64,000 bases of DNA from Clostridium sp. OF03-18AA (GCF_003478035.1 NZ_QUEP01000008.1:78775-142774), one strand, 5' to 3'; shown: positions 1 to 8,623, counted from the first letter of the stretch. Numbers and translations: made by a program. The notes: generated from the sequence alone by a model not told the origin.

Positions 1-1
1 G

Positions 2-913
2 GTACTCGGAAGCAGTCTCGATGAACTCTACGCATCGAGAGAGTACAAAGAGGGCACTTATCCGGTAATGTCCTACACACCGGAGAATATCACGGGGATC
101 TACTGGATGACGGATGGAGACATCTCGGAGCTCAGGACGGATGATTCCATGAAGGCGGAGATCTTATCCGCCTACCAGGATGAGCTTGCAGGTCTGACGT
201 TAAATGAGAGAGCGGTAAATGCACCGGTGGCTGCGCTGCGCTTCCTCACCACGGCTGAGCAGGAATACCTCACCGTGATCAGCAAACAGCGCGGAAATAC
301 TTCCTCTGGATTCCGCCTTGATGATATGAATAATGTAAACTTCTTCCCGGTCTATCCGTCCTTTACAAAGACGACCGCCCTTTTAAAACAGGCGGGTCTC
401 GATGTGGAGCAGAGAATCTCCGTGGATGAAGTGGCTGCTGTAAAGATCCTGTATCCGGTGGACTATGAGACGGAGCAGACCGGGACAGATCCTCAGACAG
501 GAGAGTCTGTCTTAGCGGCAGATATGGTGGCTGACGAGAGCGCAGTGCAGGCGGAAGCTTCTTCGGATGAAGAAATGGCGATCGCGACAAGAACGTACGA
601 TGACAATTACCGGGCGATCACGATCGTAAACGATGGATCGGAGGAGAACAGAAAGAAGATCGGAGAGGTCCTTTCGGCGAGTGCCTCGGATAACCTTCTC
701 CAGAGAAACCGCCTCTGCACATATGAGAGCGGGATCGAGATCTATGTGGAACTGAAACCGTCGGGAGATGAGGTTCTGACCGGAACTCCGGAAGAACGCC
801 TGTACCGGTTCGTTGGAACGACAATCCCGGAATTCCTGGATCAGACGTTAAATTACGATCAGATCGTGAATAAATCTGTAAACCAGGGGATCGGAGTCAG
901 CGAAAGTGATTGA
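2..913 (+). CDS. C-terminal part of an unrecognised protein, truncated by the window start
   Basis: The frame is open to the first bases of the window, so the true start lies upstream; the in-frame ATG at 68 has no ribosome site before it and is probably internal. About 300 residues are visible: acidic, soluble, no membrane segment. A stretch near the middle (FFPVYPSFTKTTALLKQAG) reminds me of the C-terminal extracellular domain of Lachnospiraceae ABC-type permeases annotated DUF6449. That is recall, not proof. No catalytic motif is visible. A long perfect hairpin follows the stop and may end its transcript. Confidence 0.6.
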   Translation, partial: VLGSSLDELYASREYKEGTYPVMSYTPENITGIYWMTDGDISELRTDDSMKAEILSAYQDELAGLTLNERAVNAPVAALRFLTTAEQEYLTVISKQRGNTSSGFRLDDMNNVNFFPVYPSFTKTTALLKQAGLDVEQRISVDEVAAVKILYPVDYETEQTGTDPQTGESVLAADMVADESAVQAEASSDEEMAIATRTYDDNYRAITIVNDGSEENRKKIGEVLSASASDNLLQRNRLCTYESGIEIYVELKPSGDEVLTGTPEERLYRFVGTTIPEFLDQTLNYDQIVNKSVNQGIGVSESD

Positions 914-967
914 TGGAATGGAACGTATCGTGTATAATCAGATCGTCTGAATGAAACAGGATTTACC

Positions 968-1014
968 ACAGACCAGGCAGAGACGCCGGATACACCGGCA
1001 GCTGCCTGGTCTGT
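968..1014 (+). terminator. Long perfect hairpin after the truncated gene
   Basis: Bases 968-980 (ACAGACCAGGCAG) are the exact reverse complement of 1002-1014, a 13-bp stem, and GCCGG/CCGGC can pair inside the loop. No T-run follows, so it is not a textbook intrinsic terminator. It may be an mRNA 3'-end stabiliser or a regulatory structure in the leader of the next gene. Confidence 0.45.
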
Positions 1015-1111
1015 CGGGCGCATGAGACACCCGAACGTTCCCGGCAGATCGCTGCGCTGTGTGGAAATGGAGAATGGGATCATCCGGACAAAAGATTTAT
1101 GGAGGTTTATC

Positions 1112-1990
1112 ATGGAATTTTTTGGCAATATCATAAAGGGAGTCATGATCGGGATCGCAAACATCATTCCCGGCGTTTCCGGAGGAACGATGGCGGTTTC
1201 CCTTGGCATCTACGATCGGCTGATCGGTGCGGTTTCAGGTCTGTTTAAGGAGTTTAAGAAGAACATCGCATTCCTGATCCCGATCATCATCGGCTGCGGG
1301 ATCGGGATCGTGGGATTTACCTATGCGATCGAATATCTGCTCGACAAGCACACATTTGTGACATGTATGGCGTTCGTGGGTCTGATCCTCGGCGGACTTC
1401 CTGCGATCATTTCCTCCATGAAGTCAAAGATGACTTCCGGCGGGATCGGCGTGTTCGGGATCCTGGCGTTTGTGATCGCCTTCGTGATCTCCGGTGGAAT
1501 GCCGCTCTTAAAGGAGAGCAAGGACGCTCTGACCGTGATCGCAGTGACTCCGGTGAATATGGTGATCTTATTTATTCTCGGAGTTGTGGCTTCTGCGACG
1601 ATGGTGATCCCGGGCGTATCCGGATCCATGATGCTCATGATCTTCGGATATTATTACGCGATCATCAATACGATCAAGACATTCCTCGACAATCTCCGTG
1701 CGTTTGATCTCATGGGAATGAAGGATGGGATCCTGCTTCTGGCTCCGTTCGGGATCGGCGTGATCCTCGGGATTTTCCTGATCGCAAAGCTGATCACGTT
1801 CCTCTTTGAAAAATACGGGGTTCAGACATTCTGTGCGATCCTGGGACTTGTGATCTCATCCCCGATCGCGATTTTTATCAACACGGGTCTCGTATCGAAG
1901 CTTGGTTCCCTGTCCATCTGGGAGATCTTATTCGGGATCGTTCTCATGGGCGCGGGTGCGTTTGTGACGGTGTTTGTGGGAGAAAAATAA
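1112..1990 (+). CDS. popT: DUF368 family membrane protein, PopT-type undecaprenyl-phosphate translocase
   Basis: A protein of 292 residues with about eight hydrophobic segments. The N-terminal motif NIIPGVSGGT and a second VIPGVSGSMM near the middle are the paired glycine/proline signatures of the DUF368 family. Family members (PopT) recycle undecaprenyl phosphate to the inner leaflet for cell-wall and other glycan synthesis. The ATG at 1112 is chosen because GGAGG lies 7 bases upstream; the frame extends back to 1022 without a ribosome site and that part looks non-coding. It stands alone, ended by a strong terminator shared with the convergent zinc-ribbon gene. The substrate assignment follows the family and has not been shown for this protein. 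Confidence 0.85.
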   Translation: MEFFGNIIKGVMIGIANIIPGVSGGTMAVSLGIYDRLIGAVSGLFKEFKKNIAFLIPIIIGCGIGIVGFTYAIEYLLDKHTFVTCMAFVGLILGGLPAIISSMKSKMTSGGIGVFGILAFVIAFVISGGMPLLKESKDALTVIAVTPVNMVILFILGVVASATMVIPGVSGSMMLMIFGYYYAIINTIKTFLDNLRAFDLMGMKDGILLLAPFGIGVILGIFLIAKLITFLFEKYGVQTFCAILGLVISSPIAIFINTGLVSKLGSLSIWEILFGIVLMGAGAFVTVFVGEK

Positions 1991-1995
1991 TAAAA

Positions 1996-2056
1996 GAAAA
2001 CCGGCGCTGCTGCTGGGATTCGTGGAAAGGGATTCCTGCAGACATCGCCGGTTTTC
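1996..2056. terminator. Bidirectional intrinsic terminator
   Basis: GAAAACCGGCG at 1996-2006 pairs exactly with CGCCGGTTTTC at 2046-2056. A-run and T-run flanks make it work for the popT-type gene on the plus strand and the zinc-ribbon gene on the minus strand. Confidence 0.85.
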
Positions 2057-2071
2057 TTTCTGTCAGATGGT

Positions 2072-2593
2072 TTATTCGTGATCTTCGGTCACATTTGCCG
2101 TAGTCTCGGCGGATCCGTCTTCGAATTTCTCATCCGGAACCGCTTCGCAGGCGCAGGTATCATTGGATGTTTCGTTTTCGGCTGTCTCAACTGTTTCAGC
2201 AGTATCGACAACGTCGACAGGAGCATCCTCCGGCATCACTTCCGCGATCTTAGCACCGCACTTGCTGCAGAAAGCGGCGGTCTTCTCGATCCTTGCACCG
2301 CATTCCGGACAGTGGATGAATCCTTCCAGGGTGGAGAGCTTGTCCTGGAGTTCGTCGATCGTCTTTAAGCTTTCACGGATCAGGGCAAACTCAGCAGAGT
2401 AAGCTTCCTCGTCGACTGCGTTTGCGGCTTCGAAGACTTTCTTGCCGATCTGGGCGTACTGGCGGTTCACCGCCTCTTTTTCTCTGGAGATCTGTGTTTT
2501 TAACTGAACGGTGTCGGAAACTTCCTTCGTTTTCTGAGCGACCTGTTTTCCGGCCTCCGTGAGACTGCGTTTCATATCTGTAAAAAATGCCAT
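2072..2593 (-). CDS. Zinc-ribbon domain protein with coiled-coil N-terminus
   Basis: A protein of 173 residues. Residues about 1-85 are a charged, helical, coiled-coil-like segment starting MAFFTDMKRSL. A zinc ribbon follows with two CxxC pairs (CPECGARIEK and CSKCGAKI). The C-terminal 60 residues are acidic, Glu/Thr-rich and probably disordered. The start at 2593 is chosen because AAAGGAG lies 10 bases upstream on the minus strand; the longer frame to 2692 runs over its own promoter. It is transcribed from a consensus-like promoter, divergent from the sulfhydrylase gene. Similar small proteins are common in Clostridia; the function is unknown. Confidence 0.75.
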   Translation of the reverse strand: MAFFTDMKRSLTEAGKQVAQKTKEVSDTVQLKTQISREKEAVNRQYAQIGKKVFEAANAVDEEAYSAEFALIRESLKTIDELQDKLSTLEGFIHCPECGARIEKTAAFCSKCGAKIAEVMPEDAPVDVVDTAETVETAENETSNDTCACEAVPDEKFEDGSAETTANVTEDHE

Positions 2594-2663
2594 ATGCAAT
2601 AGACTCCTTTCTGAATATGGATCGTGAGCGGCTGTGTGAGAACAGACGCTGGATATTATCTTT

Positions 2664-2692
2664 ATTTTAGTCTTTTTTGTGGGAGAAGTCAA
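2664..2692 (-). promoter_or_regulatory. Sigma-A promoter of the zinc-ribbon gene
   Basis: On the minus strand TTGACT (2692-2687), 17 bases, then TAAAAT (2669-2664). The sequence and spacing are near consensus, 70 bases before the start codon. Confidence 0.75.
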
Positions 2693-2725
2693 TCATTATA
2701 CTGGCAGCGTAACGACTTTGGTAGG

Positions 2726-2754
2726 TTGAAGCGGAAGAGAAAGTGTGCTATGAT
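2726..2754 (+). promoter_or_regulatory. Sigma-A promoter of the O-acetylhomoserine sulfhydrylase gene
   Basis: TTGAAG at 2726, a 17-base spacer, TATGAT at 2749. The leader to the ATG at 2807 is only about 45 bases, too short for a SAM riboswitch or T-box, so any methionine control must act elsewhere. Confidence 0.75.
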
Positions 2755-2806
2755 AATAGTCAGTTTACACATCGGACCACAGTCCGGGGGAAAGAGAGGA
2801 ACTATT

Positions 2807-4087
2807 ATGGGAGAGAAGAGAAAACCAGCAACGATCTGTATCCAGAGCGGCTGGAAGCCGAAGAACGGGGAGCCGAGAGTTCTCCCGATCTATCAGAGCA
2901 CGACCTTTAAATATGAGACGAGCGAGCAGATGGGGCGTTTGTTCGATCTGGAAGAGGACGGATATTTCTATACAAGACTCGCAAACCCGACGAACGACGC
3001 AGTCGCAGAAAAGATCTGCGAGCTGGAAGGCGGTGTCGCTGCGATGCTGACTTCCTCCGGACAGGCTGCAAACTACTACGCAGCCTTCAATATCTGCAAC
3101 GCAGGTGACCATATCATCAGCGCGGCAACGATCTACGGAGGAACCTCCAACCTGTTTACCGTTACGATGAAAAAACAGGGGATTGATGTGACGCTCGTTG
3201 ATCCGGATGCACCGGAGGAGGAGATCGAGAAGGCGTTCCGCCCGAACACAAAGATGGTATTCGGCGAGACGATCGCAAACCCGGCGTTAGTCGTTCTCGA
3301 TATCGAGAAGTTTGCCCGCCTTGCGCATAAACACGGCGTACCGCTGATCGTGGACAACACGTTCGCAACTCCGATCAACTGCCGCCCGTTCGAGTGGGGA
3401 GCAGATATCGTGACACACTCCACGACAAAATATATGGATGGCCATGCGATGACTGTCGGCGGCTGTGTCGTTGACAGCGGAAACTTCGACTGGAATGCCC
3501 ATGCGGACAAATTCCCGGGACTTACGACACCGGATGAGTCTTACCATGGAATCGTGTATACAGAGCGTTTTGGAAAGAAAGCGTACATCACAAAGGCGAC
3601 AGCCCAGCTGATGCGTGACCTCGGATCGATCCCGTCCCCGATGAATTCCTTCCTCTTAAATGTCGGACTGGAGACTTTACACCTCAGAATGCCGAGACAC
3701 TGTGAGAATGCACAGAAGGTAGCAGAGTGGCTGCTCGCGAGAGAGGATGTTGCCTGGGTCAACTATCCGGGACTCAAAGACAACAAGTACCATGCGCTCG
3801 CGGAGAAATATATGCCGAACGGAAGCTGCGGCGTGATCTCCTTCGGCTTAAAGGGCGGAAGACAGGCAGCAGGCGAATTTATGGACAAACTGAAATTCGT
3901 TGCGATCGTTACCCATGTCGCTGACGCGAGAACGTGCATCCTTCATCCGGCGAGCCATACCCACCGCCAGCTGACTGATGAGCAGCTTGTGGAGGCCGGA
4001 GTCGATCCGTCCCTGATCCGCTTGAGCGTCGGGATCGAGGATGTGGATGACATTATCGAAGATTTAAGACAGGCACTGGAAGATTAA
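2807..4087 (+). CDS. metY: O-acetylhomoserine aminocarboxypropyltransferase (sulfhydrylase)
   Basis: A PLP enzyme of the Cys/Met metabolism family, 426 residues, the usual length for MetY. It joins O-acetylhomoserine and sulfide to homocysteine in direct-sulfhydrylation methionine synthesis. Visible marks: YTRLANPT near the N-terminus, SSGQAA, the phosphate/cofactor region, VDNTFATP (with the aspartate that contacts the pyridine nitrogen) and the lysine of HSTTKYMDGH that forms the Schiff base. The start at 2807 is preceded by AGAGAGGA; the longer frame to 2624 would cover the promoter. It is monocistronic. A cystathionine gamma-synthase or gamma-lyase activity is possible for the family, but length and N-terminal motifs favour MetY. 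Confidence 0.88.
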   Translation: MGEKRKPATICIQSGWKPKNGEPRVLPIYQSTTFKYETSEQMGRLFDLEEDGYFYTRLANPTNDAVAEKICELEGGVAAMLTSSGQAANYYAAFNICNAGDHIISAATIYGGTSNLFTVTMKKQGIDVTLVDPDAPEEEIEKAFRPNTKMVFGETIANPALVVLDIEKFARLAHKHGVPLIVDNTFATPINCRPFEWGADIVTHSTTKYMDGHAMTVGGCVVDSGNFDWNAHADKFPGLTTPDESYHGIVYTERFGKKAYITKATAQLMRDLGSIPSPMNSFLLNVGLETLHLRMPRHCENAQKVAEWLLAREDVAWVNYPGLKDNKYHALAEKYMPNGSCGVISFGLKGGRQAAGEFMDKLKFVAIVTHVADARTCILHPASHTHRQLTDEQLVEAGVDPSLIRLSVGIEDVDDIIEDLRQALED

Positions 4088-4154
4088 AAACAGTTTTGCA
4101 GATCAGCCGACTGATCGGAGACTGATATGGACGAGATAAGTTGAGGCATAATAT

Positions 4155-5741
4155 ATGATGGAAATGGATGAAATGAAGGGAAAGGGAAAACGCGGACTTT
4201 TGAGAGTCGTATTCGGACGAACTGCGTTCTTCCTCTTATTTATCGCGCTGCAGCTGGCAGTGCTGTACTGGGTCTATGTGTGGCTGGACAAGCGATACCA
4301 GGCATGGGGATATGGTTCCTTTGCTGTGATCAGCGCGATCCTCACGATCCATATCCTGAATGAAAAGCAGAATGCGAGCTTTAAGATGGCCTGGCTGGTC
4401 CCGGTCCTCCTGTTCCCGGTATTCGGAACCCTGTTTTATGTGTTTGTCCAGCTCCAGACAGAGACGAAGATCTTTGCGAGACGGATCGAACAGGTGAAAA
4501 AGAAGACGGATCATTACCTTGATCAGGACCCGGATGTCTGTAAGAGACTGGAACTCAGGAGCCGGAGCAATTCTAATCTCAGCCATTATATGAAGGAGAG
4601 CGGCGGCTATCCTACCTGGGACCGGACGAATTTCAAGTATTTCCCGCTGGGAGATGACTTCTATGAAGATGTTCTCCAGGAGCTTCAGAAGGCGAAGCGC
4701 TATATTTTTATCGAGTATTTTATTATCGCAAAAGGAGTTATGTGGGACTCCATCGTGAAGATCCTGGAGCAGAAGGTGAAGGAAGGTGTCGAGGTGCGGA
4801 TCCTCTACGACGGAATGAACTCCTTCTCAAATCTGCCTCATGACTATCCGAAGGAGCTGGAGGCAAAGGGGATCCACTGCCAGATCTTTAATCCGATCCG
4901 CCCGGCGATCTCGACAAGCCAGAATAACCGCGATCACAGAAAGATCCTCGTGATCGATGGCCATACGGCATATACCGGAGGAGTGAATCTTGCGGATGAG
5001 TATATCAACCGGAAAGTCCGCTTCGGACACTGGAAGGACAATGCGATCCGCTTAAAGGGCGATGCGGTGAATAATTTTACCGTGATGTTTCTCCAGATGT
5101 GGGACGTCTGTGTGAAAAAGCTGGACTCCGATTTCGATTACAGCAGATATCTGGACACCGGCGATTATTTCCACGCCCCGGAGCTCAACATGGACGGCTT
5201 TTCCATTCCGTTTTCCGACAGCCCGATCGACGGGGAGCCGGTCGGACACCAGCTCTACCTGGACATCATCTACCAGGCGAGAAAATATGTGTACATCATG
5301 ACTCCGTATCTGGTTCTGGATGACGATATGATCACGGCGCTCACCTATGCGGCAAAGCGCGGTGTGGATACAGTGATCATCATGCCGCATATCCCGGACA
5401 AGAAATCGGCGTTCATGCTGGCACATTCCTACTATACGGAGCTGATTGAGGCCGGTGTAAAGGTATATGAGTATCTTCCGGGCTTTGTCCATTCCAAGAC
5501 ATTCGTCAGTGATGGGGAGAAGGCAGTCGTCGGATCTGTAAACATGGACTTCAGGAGCCAGTACCTGAATTTTGAATGCGGTGTTTATATCTATGAGAAT
5601 CCGGTCGTGAAGGATATCCGGTATGATTTTGATGAGACATTAAAGAAATGTGTCCGGATGACGAAGGAGAGTGTGGATGCACTTCCGACACTCCATAAAT
5701 TCTGCGGAAAGGCGATGCGGCTCATTGCACCGCTGATGTAA
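4155..5741 (+). CDS. cls: Cardiolipin synthase
   Basis: 528 residues. Two N-terminal membrane segments (about residues 20-45 and 50-90) are followed by two phospholipase-D domains. The HKD signatures are visible as HRKILVIDG around residue 260 and HSKTFVSDG around residue 445, each followed by a GG/GS-N motif. It condenses two phosphatidylglycerols to cardiolipin at the membrane. The ribosome site before 4155 is weak (TTGAGG) and two in-frame ATGs lie within the first seven codons, so the exact start is uncertain by a few residues. It is transcribed alone and closed by a strong terminator. Confidence 0.9.
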   Translation: MMEMDEMKGKGKRGLLRVVFGRTAFFLLFIALQLAVLYWVYVWLDKRYQAWGYGSFAVISAILTIHILNEKQNASFKMAWLVPVLLFPVFGTLFYVFVQLQTETKIFARRIEQVKKKTDHYLDQDPDVCKRLELRSRSNSNLSHYMKESGGYPTWDRTNFKYFPLGDDFYEDVLQELQKAKRYIFIEYFIIAKGVMWDSIVKILEQKVKEGVEVRILYDGMNSFSNLPHDYPKELEAKGIHCQIFNPIRPAISTSQNNRDHRKILVIDGHTAYTGGVNLADEYINRKVRFGHWKDNAIRLKGDAVNNFTVMFLQMWDVCVKKLDSDFDYSRYLDTGDYFHAPELNMDGFSIPFSDSPIDGEPVGHQLYLDIIYQARKYVYIMTPYLVLDDDMITALTYAAKRGVDTVIIMPHIPDKKSAFMLAHSYYTELIEAGVKVYEYLPGFVHSKTFVSDGEKAVVGSVNMDFRSQYLNFECGVYIYENPVVKDIRYDFDETLKKCVRMTKESVDALPTLHKFCGKAMRLIAPLM

Positions 5742-5756
5742 AAAGAATCAGACGAA

Positions 5757-5790
5757 AAAATGGAGCAGAGAAGATCTGCTCCATTTTGTT
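5757..5790 (+). terminator. Intrinsic terminator after cls
   Basis: AAAATGGAGCAGA pairs with TCTGCTCCATTTT, 5-base loop, followed by GTTTTC. The A-rich left flank lets it also serve the convergent psiE-like gene. Confidence 0.85.
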
Positions 5791-5826
5791 TTCACTTGTT
5801 GAAATCCTGTGACGCAAAAGACCCTG

Positions 5827-6393
5827 TTATTCGTTTCCGCTCTTATCACTGAGCGGATCTGCAGAGGCTGTATTGACGGATGCTTCCGCGCGTTCCCTGA
5901 GACTTACTGAGGCATTTTCTTTTTTGTAAGCGGAGATGGCCTCAGCGATCCGTTCTTTAATGTACTGATCCTTTTCTAGTTTTCGTTCCGCTTCGTCCGG
6001 ATTGTCGAGGATCGGCACAAAGAGAAATCTGCGGACAGCAAAGAGGATCGCGACGGCAATACAGCCGATGAGCGCCTCTTTTATGGCAAGGTGATCGATG
6101 ACCATCTGTCTTGCGACAGAGAAGAGAAGAACTTCGACGATAGAGTCGATATCATGGCGGCAGAACATCTTCAGAAGCTCGACACCGATGACGAGATCAA
6201 AACTTTTCTTCATAAAGTCTGAGAGATCAAAGCCGTTGTCAAGATACAGACTGTACAGGTTTTGCGGGACCGGTATGAACGCGATACAGATCGCGACGAT
6301 CAGGATCAGGGCACAGGCGATCTCAAGATAAGAGGAGACTTTCATGAGAAAAAGCTGTGCCCGCTGGATCCGTGGGCTGGTGTAATGTTTCAT
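5827..6393 (-). CDS. PsiE-like small membrane protein
   Basis: 188 residues with four predicted membrane segments in the first 135 residues, then a charged helix and a Ser/Ala-rich tail. The central GVELLKMFCRHD followed by a hydrophobic segment resembles the PsiE family (phosphate-starvation-inducible E), whose biochemical role is unknown. The start at 6393 has AGGAGG 10 bases upstream on the minus strand. It is convergent with cls. A copy of the intergenic repeat described at 6415 lies just upstream of the ribosome site. Family assignment is moderate; no enzyme motif is visible. Confidence 0.65.
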   Translation of the reverse strand: MKHYTSPRIQRAQLFLMKVSSYLEIACALILIVAICIAFIPVPQNLYSLYLDNGFDLSDFMKKSFDLVIGVELLKMFCRHDIDSIVEVLLFSVARQMVIDHLAIKEALIGCIAVAILFAVRRFLFVPILDNPDEAERKLEKDQYIKERIAEAISAYKKENASVSLRERAEASVNTASADPLSDKSGNE

Positions 6394-6414
6394 GTGGGGT
6401 ACCTCCTGGGTGAA

Positions 6415-6438
6415 TTTATCTCAGTCTGATAAGATCCC
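6415..6438 (+). repeat. Dispersed intergenic repeat, copy 1
   Basis: TTTATCTCAGTC, one variable base, then GATAAGATCCC. It matches the copy at 29375 in 23 of 24 bases. TTATC/GATAA gives it dyad symmetry. It lies between the psiE-like gene's ribosome site and its upstream region. Confidence 0.6.
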
Positions 6439-6516
6439 GGCTGCGTCCGGCCGGTAAAAAGCATCAGACTTATATACAACGTGAAAGCGTTCAGAAGATC
6501 CGATTCCATATGCCGG

Positions 6517-6532
6517 AAAAGTCATGACTTTT
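6517..6532. promoter_or_regulatory. 16-bp perfect palindrome
   Basis: AAAAGTCATGACTTTT is its own reverse complement. It lies about 125 bases upstream of the psiE-like start on the minus strand and could be an operator for a dimeric regulator. No regulator gene is adjacent. Confidence 0.4.
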
Positions 6533-6724
6533 GTAACTTTAGACAATATGGACAAATAATTAAGAATATTATACAAAAATTTAGCAATGTTTTCAATTAT
6601 AAATGTCGCTTGTGCAAGAAAAAATACAGGATCTGTTTTCCGGCTGACGACAGTGCCCGGGGAAGGAGCACCGTGTACAGTCACCGGGTGACGCCATGTT
6701 CACAATTTTTTAATAGAAAATTTT

Positions 6725-6753
6725 TTGCTTTTTGATTACAGATATGTTACACT
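6725..6753 (+). promoter_or_regulatory. Probable promoter of the SH3/NlpC-P60 gene
   Basis: TTGCTT at 6725, 17 bases, TACACT at 6748. The -10 is imperfect. The start site would fall near 6760, so the palindrome at 6773 would be in the 5' leader. Confidence 0.5.
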
Positions 6754-6772
6754 AATGTTTGTATGTGCATGA

Positions 6773-6790
6773 CAGGGACAATTGTCCCTG
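6773..6790. promoter_or_regulatory. 18-bp perfect palindrome in the leader
   Basis: CAGGGACAATTGTCCCTG is fully self-complementary. It sits about 20 bases after the predicted -10 and 80 bases before the start codon. It could be an operator for a dimeric repressor or an RNA hairpin. Confidence 0.5.
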
Positions 6791-6869
6791 CCCACAAAAC
6801 GCGCTGCTTCGTCTGATCGGAACGTGACAGACGGGGAGCGGAAATCGGAAACAGCATGGAGAGAAACAT

Positions 6870-8513
6870 ATGAATGATGATAAAGATACGGTAAACTATA
6901 TGGATTCAATCAATAAAGCGAGCAGAAAGCGGAGAAGAAAACCGTCTTTCTGGGAACACTACGGGATCCTGGTGATCGGCGCAGCAGTTCTTGCGGTGAT
7001 CGCTCTGGCGGTATTGTTCGGAGGAAAGGCTGTGACTGCGGTCCGCTCAAAGATGGCGGCAGCACAGGCGGCTTCCGAGTCGGCGGCGGAGAGCGAGAGT
7101 GCGGAGGAGTCTTCCCTTGCAGCGGAAGAGGAGAGCCGCGCTGAGATCGAATCAGAGTCTGAGGCGAGAGATGCGAAGATCCAGGAAGTGATCGATTCCT
7201 ATTCAAATCTCGGGATCGCGAAGGTGACAGGATACCTGAATATCAGAAAAGACCCGGACGGAGCGGCGAATGTCGTCGGAACGCTCTCGGACGGAAGTGC
7301 CTGTGAGATTTTAGAGACTCTGGATGGCTGGGTAAAGATCAGCTCCGGGGAAGTTGAGGGATATGCAAGCTCCGAATACATCCTCACCGGGGATGAGGCG
7401 AAAGAGGCTGCGAAGGACCTCGTGAAGGAGCGCGCCTATATTACGGCGGATAACCTGAATATCCGTGAGACTCCGTCCACAGACGGACAGATCGTCGGAA
7501 AATGCCTGCAGGGAGAGCTTCACGAGATCGTCGGGGAAGAGAATGGCTGGTATAAGATCTCCGGCGGTTACATCTCTGCGGATTATGCGGAGAAACGCTT
7601 CTGTATGAATGAGGCGAACAAGCTGGATATGAAGGCGATGGTCTTAAATTTCTATGACCGTCCCGGTGTTTCCAATGTCTCAAACTATCTGAATATCCGT
7701 GCTGGTGCCGGGGAAAATGAGAAGATCATCGGAAAACTCCCGAGCTATGCCGGATGCGAGATCCTGGAGGATGCGAACGGCTGGTACAAGATCAGTTCGG
7801 GCGGGATCACCGGATATGTAAAGAGCGATTATATCCTCACCGGAGACGAGGCTAAGCAGGCGGCGATGAACCATGCGGAGTTAATGGCGATCGTCCATGC
7901 GGACCGACTGAATGCGAGAACGGAGCCGTCCACCGATGCGAAGATCTGGACACAGATCTCTGAGAACGAGCGCTACCATGTCGCAGAACAGCTTGACGGC
8001 TGGGTAAAGATCGAATTTGATGAGAGCGGCGAGGGAGACGGAGATGATGAGATCTCGGCGGCCTATGTATCTTCCGAGTTCGTGGAGGTACGGTACGCCC
8101 TTTCCGAGGCGATCAAGTTCTCGCCGACGGAGGAGAGCGCGTCCTTAAGGAGCCGGATCGTAAACTACGCGATGAAATTCCTTGGAAATCCGTATGTATG
8201 GGGTGGAACGAGCCTCACAAAGGGAGCGGACTGCTCCGGATTTACAATGTCCGTTATGAAGAACTTCGGAATCTCCCTTCCGCATTATTCCGGATCCCAG
8301 GCAAAGAGCGGAAAACGGATCAAGTCGAGCGAGATGCGTCCGGGTGATCTGGTATTCTACGGAAACAGCCGTGGAAAGATCAATCATGTTGCAATGTATA
8401 TCGGAAACGGGCAGGTCATCAATGCGGCGAGCCGCCGGAGCGGGATCAAGATCTCGACCTGGAATTACCGCACACCGATCTGTATCGTGGATGTGATCGG
8501 AAACCGTTCTTAA
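6870..8513 (+). CDS. Membrane-anchored SH3-domain NlpC/P60 peptidoglycan endopeptidase
   Basis: 547 residues. A basic N-terminus and one membrane helix (about 33-52) are followed by a Glu/Ser/Ala-rich coil (60-105), then four bacterial SH3 repeats (each with an LNIR or LNAR motif near 123, 196, 275 and 350). A C-terminal NlpC/P60 domain begins near 430. The catalytic cysteine is in GADCSGF (about residue 455) and the histidine in INHVAMY (about 506). It should cut peptide stems (gamma-D-Glu-DAP type) of peptidoglycan outside the membrane, with the SH3 repeats binding the wall. ATG at 6870 follows GGAGAGAAAC. A hairpin with a T-run ends it, overlapping the next gene's ribosome site. Confidence 0.88.
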   Translation: MNDDKDTVNYMDSINKASRKRRRKPSFWEHYGILVIGAAVLAVIALAVLFGGKAVTAVRSKMAAAQAASESAAESESAEESSLAAEEESRAEIESESEARDAKIQEVIDSYSNLGIAKVTGYLNIRKDPDGAANVVGTLSDGSACEILETLDGWVKISSGEVEGYASSEYILTGDEAKEAAKDLVKERAYITADNLNIRETPSTDGQIVGKCLQGELHEIVGEENGWYKISGGYISADYAEKRFCMNEANKLDMKAMVLNFYDRPGVSNVSNYLNIRAGAGENEKIIGKLPSYAGCEILEDANGWYKISSGGITGYVKSDYILTGDEAKQAAMNHAELMAIVHADRLNARTEPSTDAKIWTQISENERYHVAEQLDGWVKIEFDESGEGDGDDEISAAYVSSEFVEVRYALSEAIKFSPTEESASLRSRIVNYAMKFLGNPYVWGGTSLTKGADCSGFTMSVMKNFGISLPHYSGSQAKSGKRIKSSEMRPGDLVFYGNSRGKINHVAMYIGNGQVINAASRRSGIKISTWNYRTPICIVDVIGNRS

Positions 8514-8565
8514 AACGGAGAATGACTCAAAACAGAATATGATTTCCTGAAATGGAATGGATAGG

Positions 8566-8620
8566 AAAACTCCTTTCTGTGCATACTGGGGATACCTGGT
8601 ATGTCGGAAAGGAGTTTTTT
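8566..8620 (+). terminator. Hairpin terminator that contains the next gene's ribosome site
   Basis: AAAACTCCTTTC (8566-8577) pairs with GAAAGGAGTTTT (8607-8618), and GCATAC/GTATGT pair inside; six Ts follow. It fits an intrinsic terminator for the NlpC/P60 gene, but its right arm is also the AAAGGAG ribosome site of the ClpP-like gene at 8624. Confidence 0.75.
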
Positions 8621-8623
8621 GAT

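Larger units (their letters stand above)
6394..6869. other. Divergent intergenic region, 476 bases
   Basis: No gene is seen; short frames here lack ribosome sites. It holds the leader of the psiE-like gene, one copy of a dispersed repeat (6415), a 16-bp perfect palindrome (6517), an AT-rich stretch, a promoter (6725) and an 18-bp perfect palindrome (6773) in the leader of the NlpC/P60 gene. Confidence 0.7.

Noticed and set aside
2755..2806. SAM riboswitch or T-box before metY
   Set aside because: The leader from the predicted start site is about 45 bases, too short.
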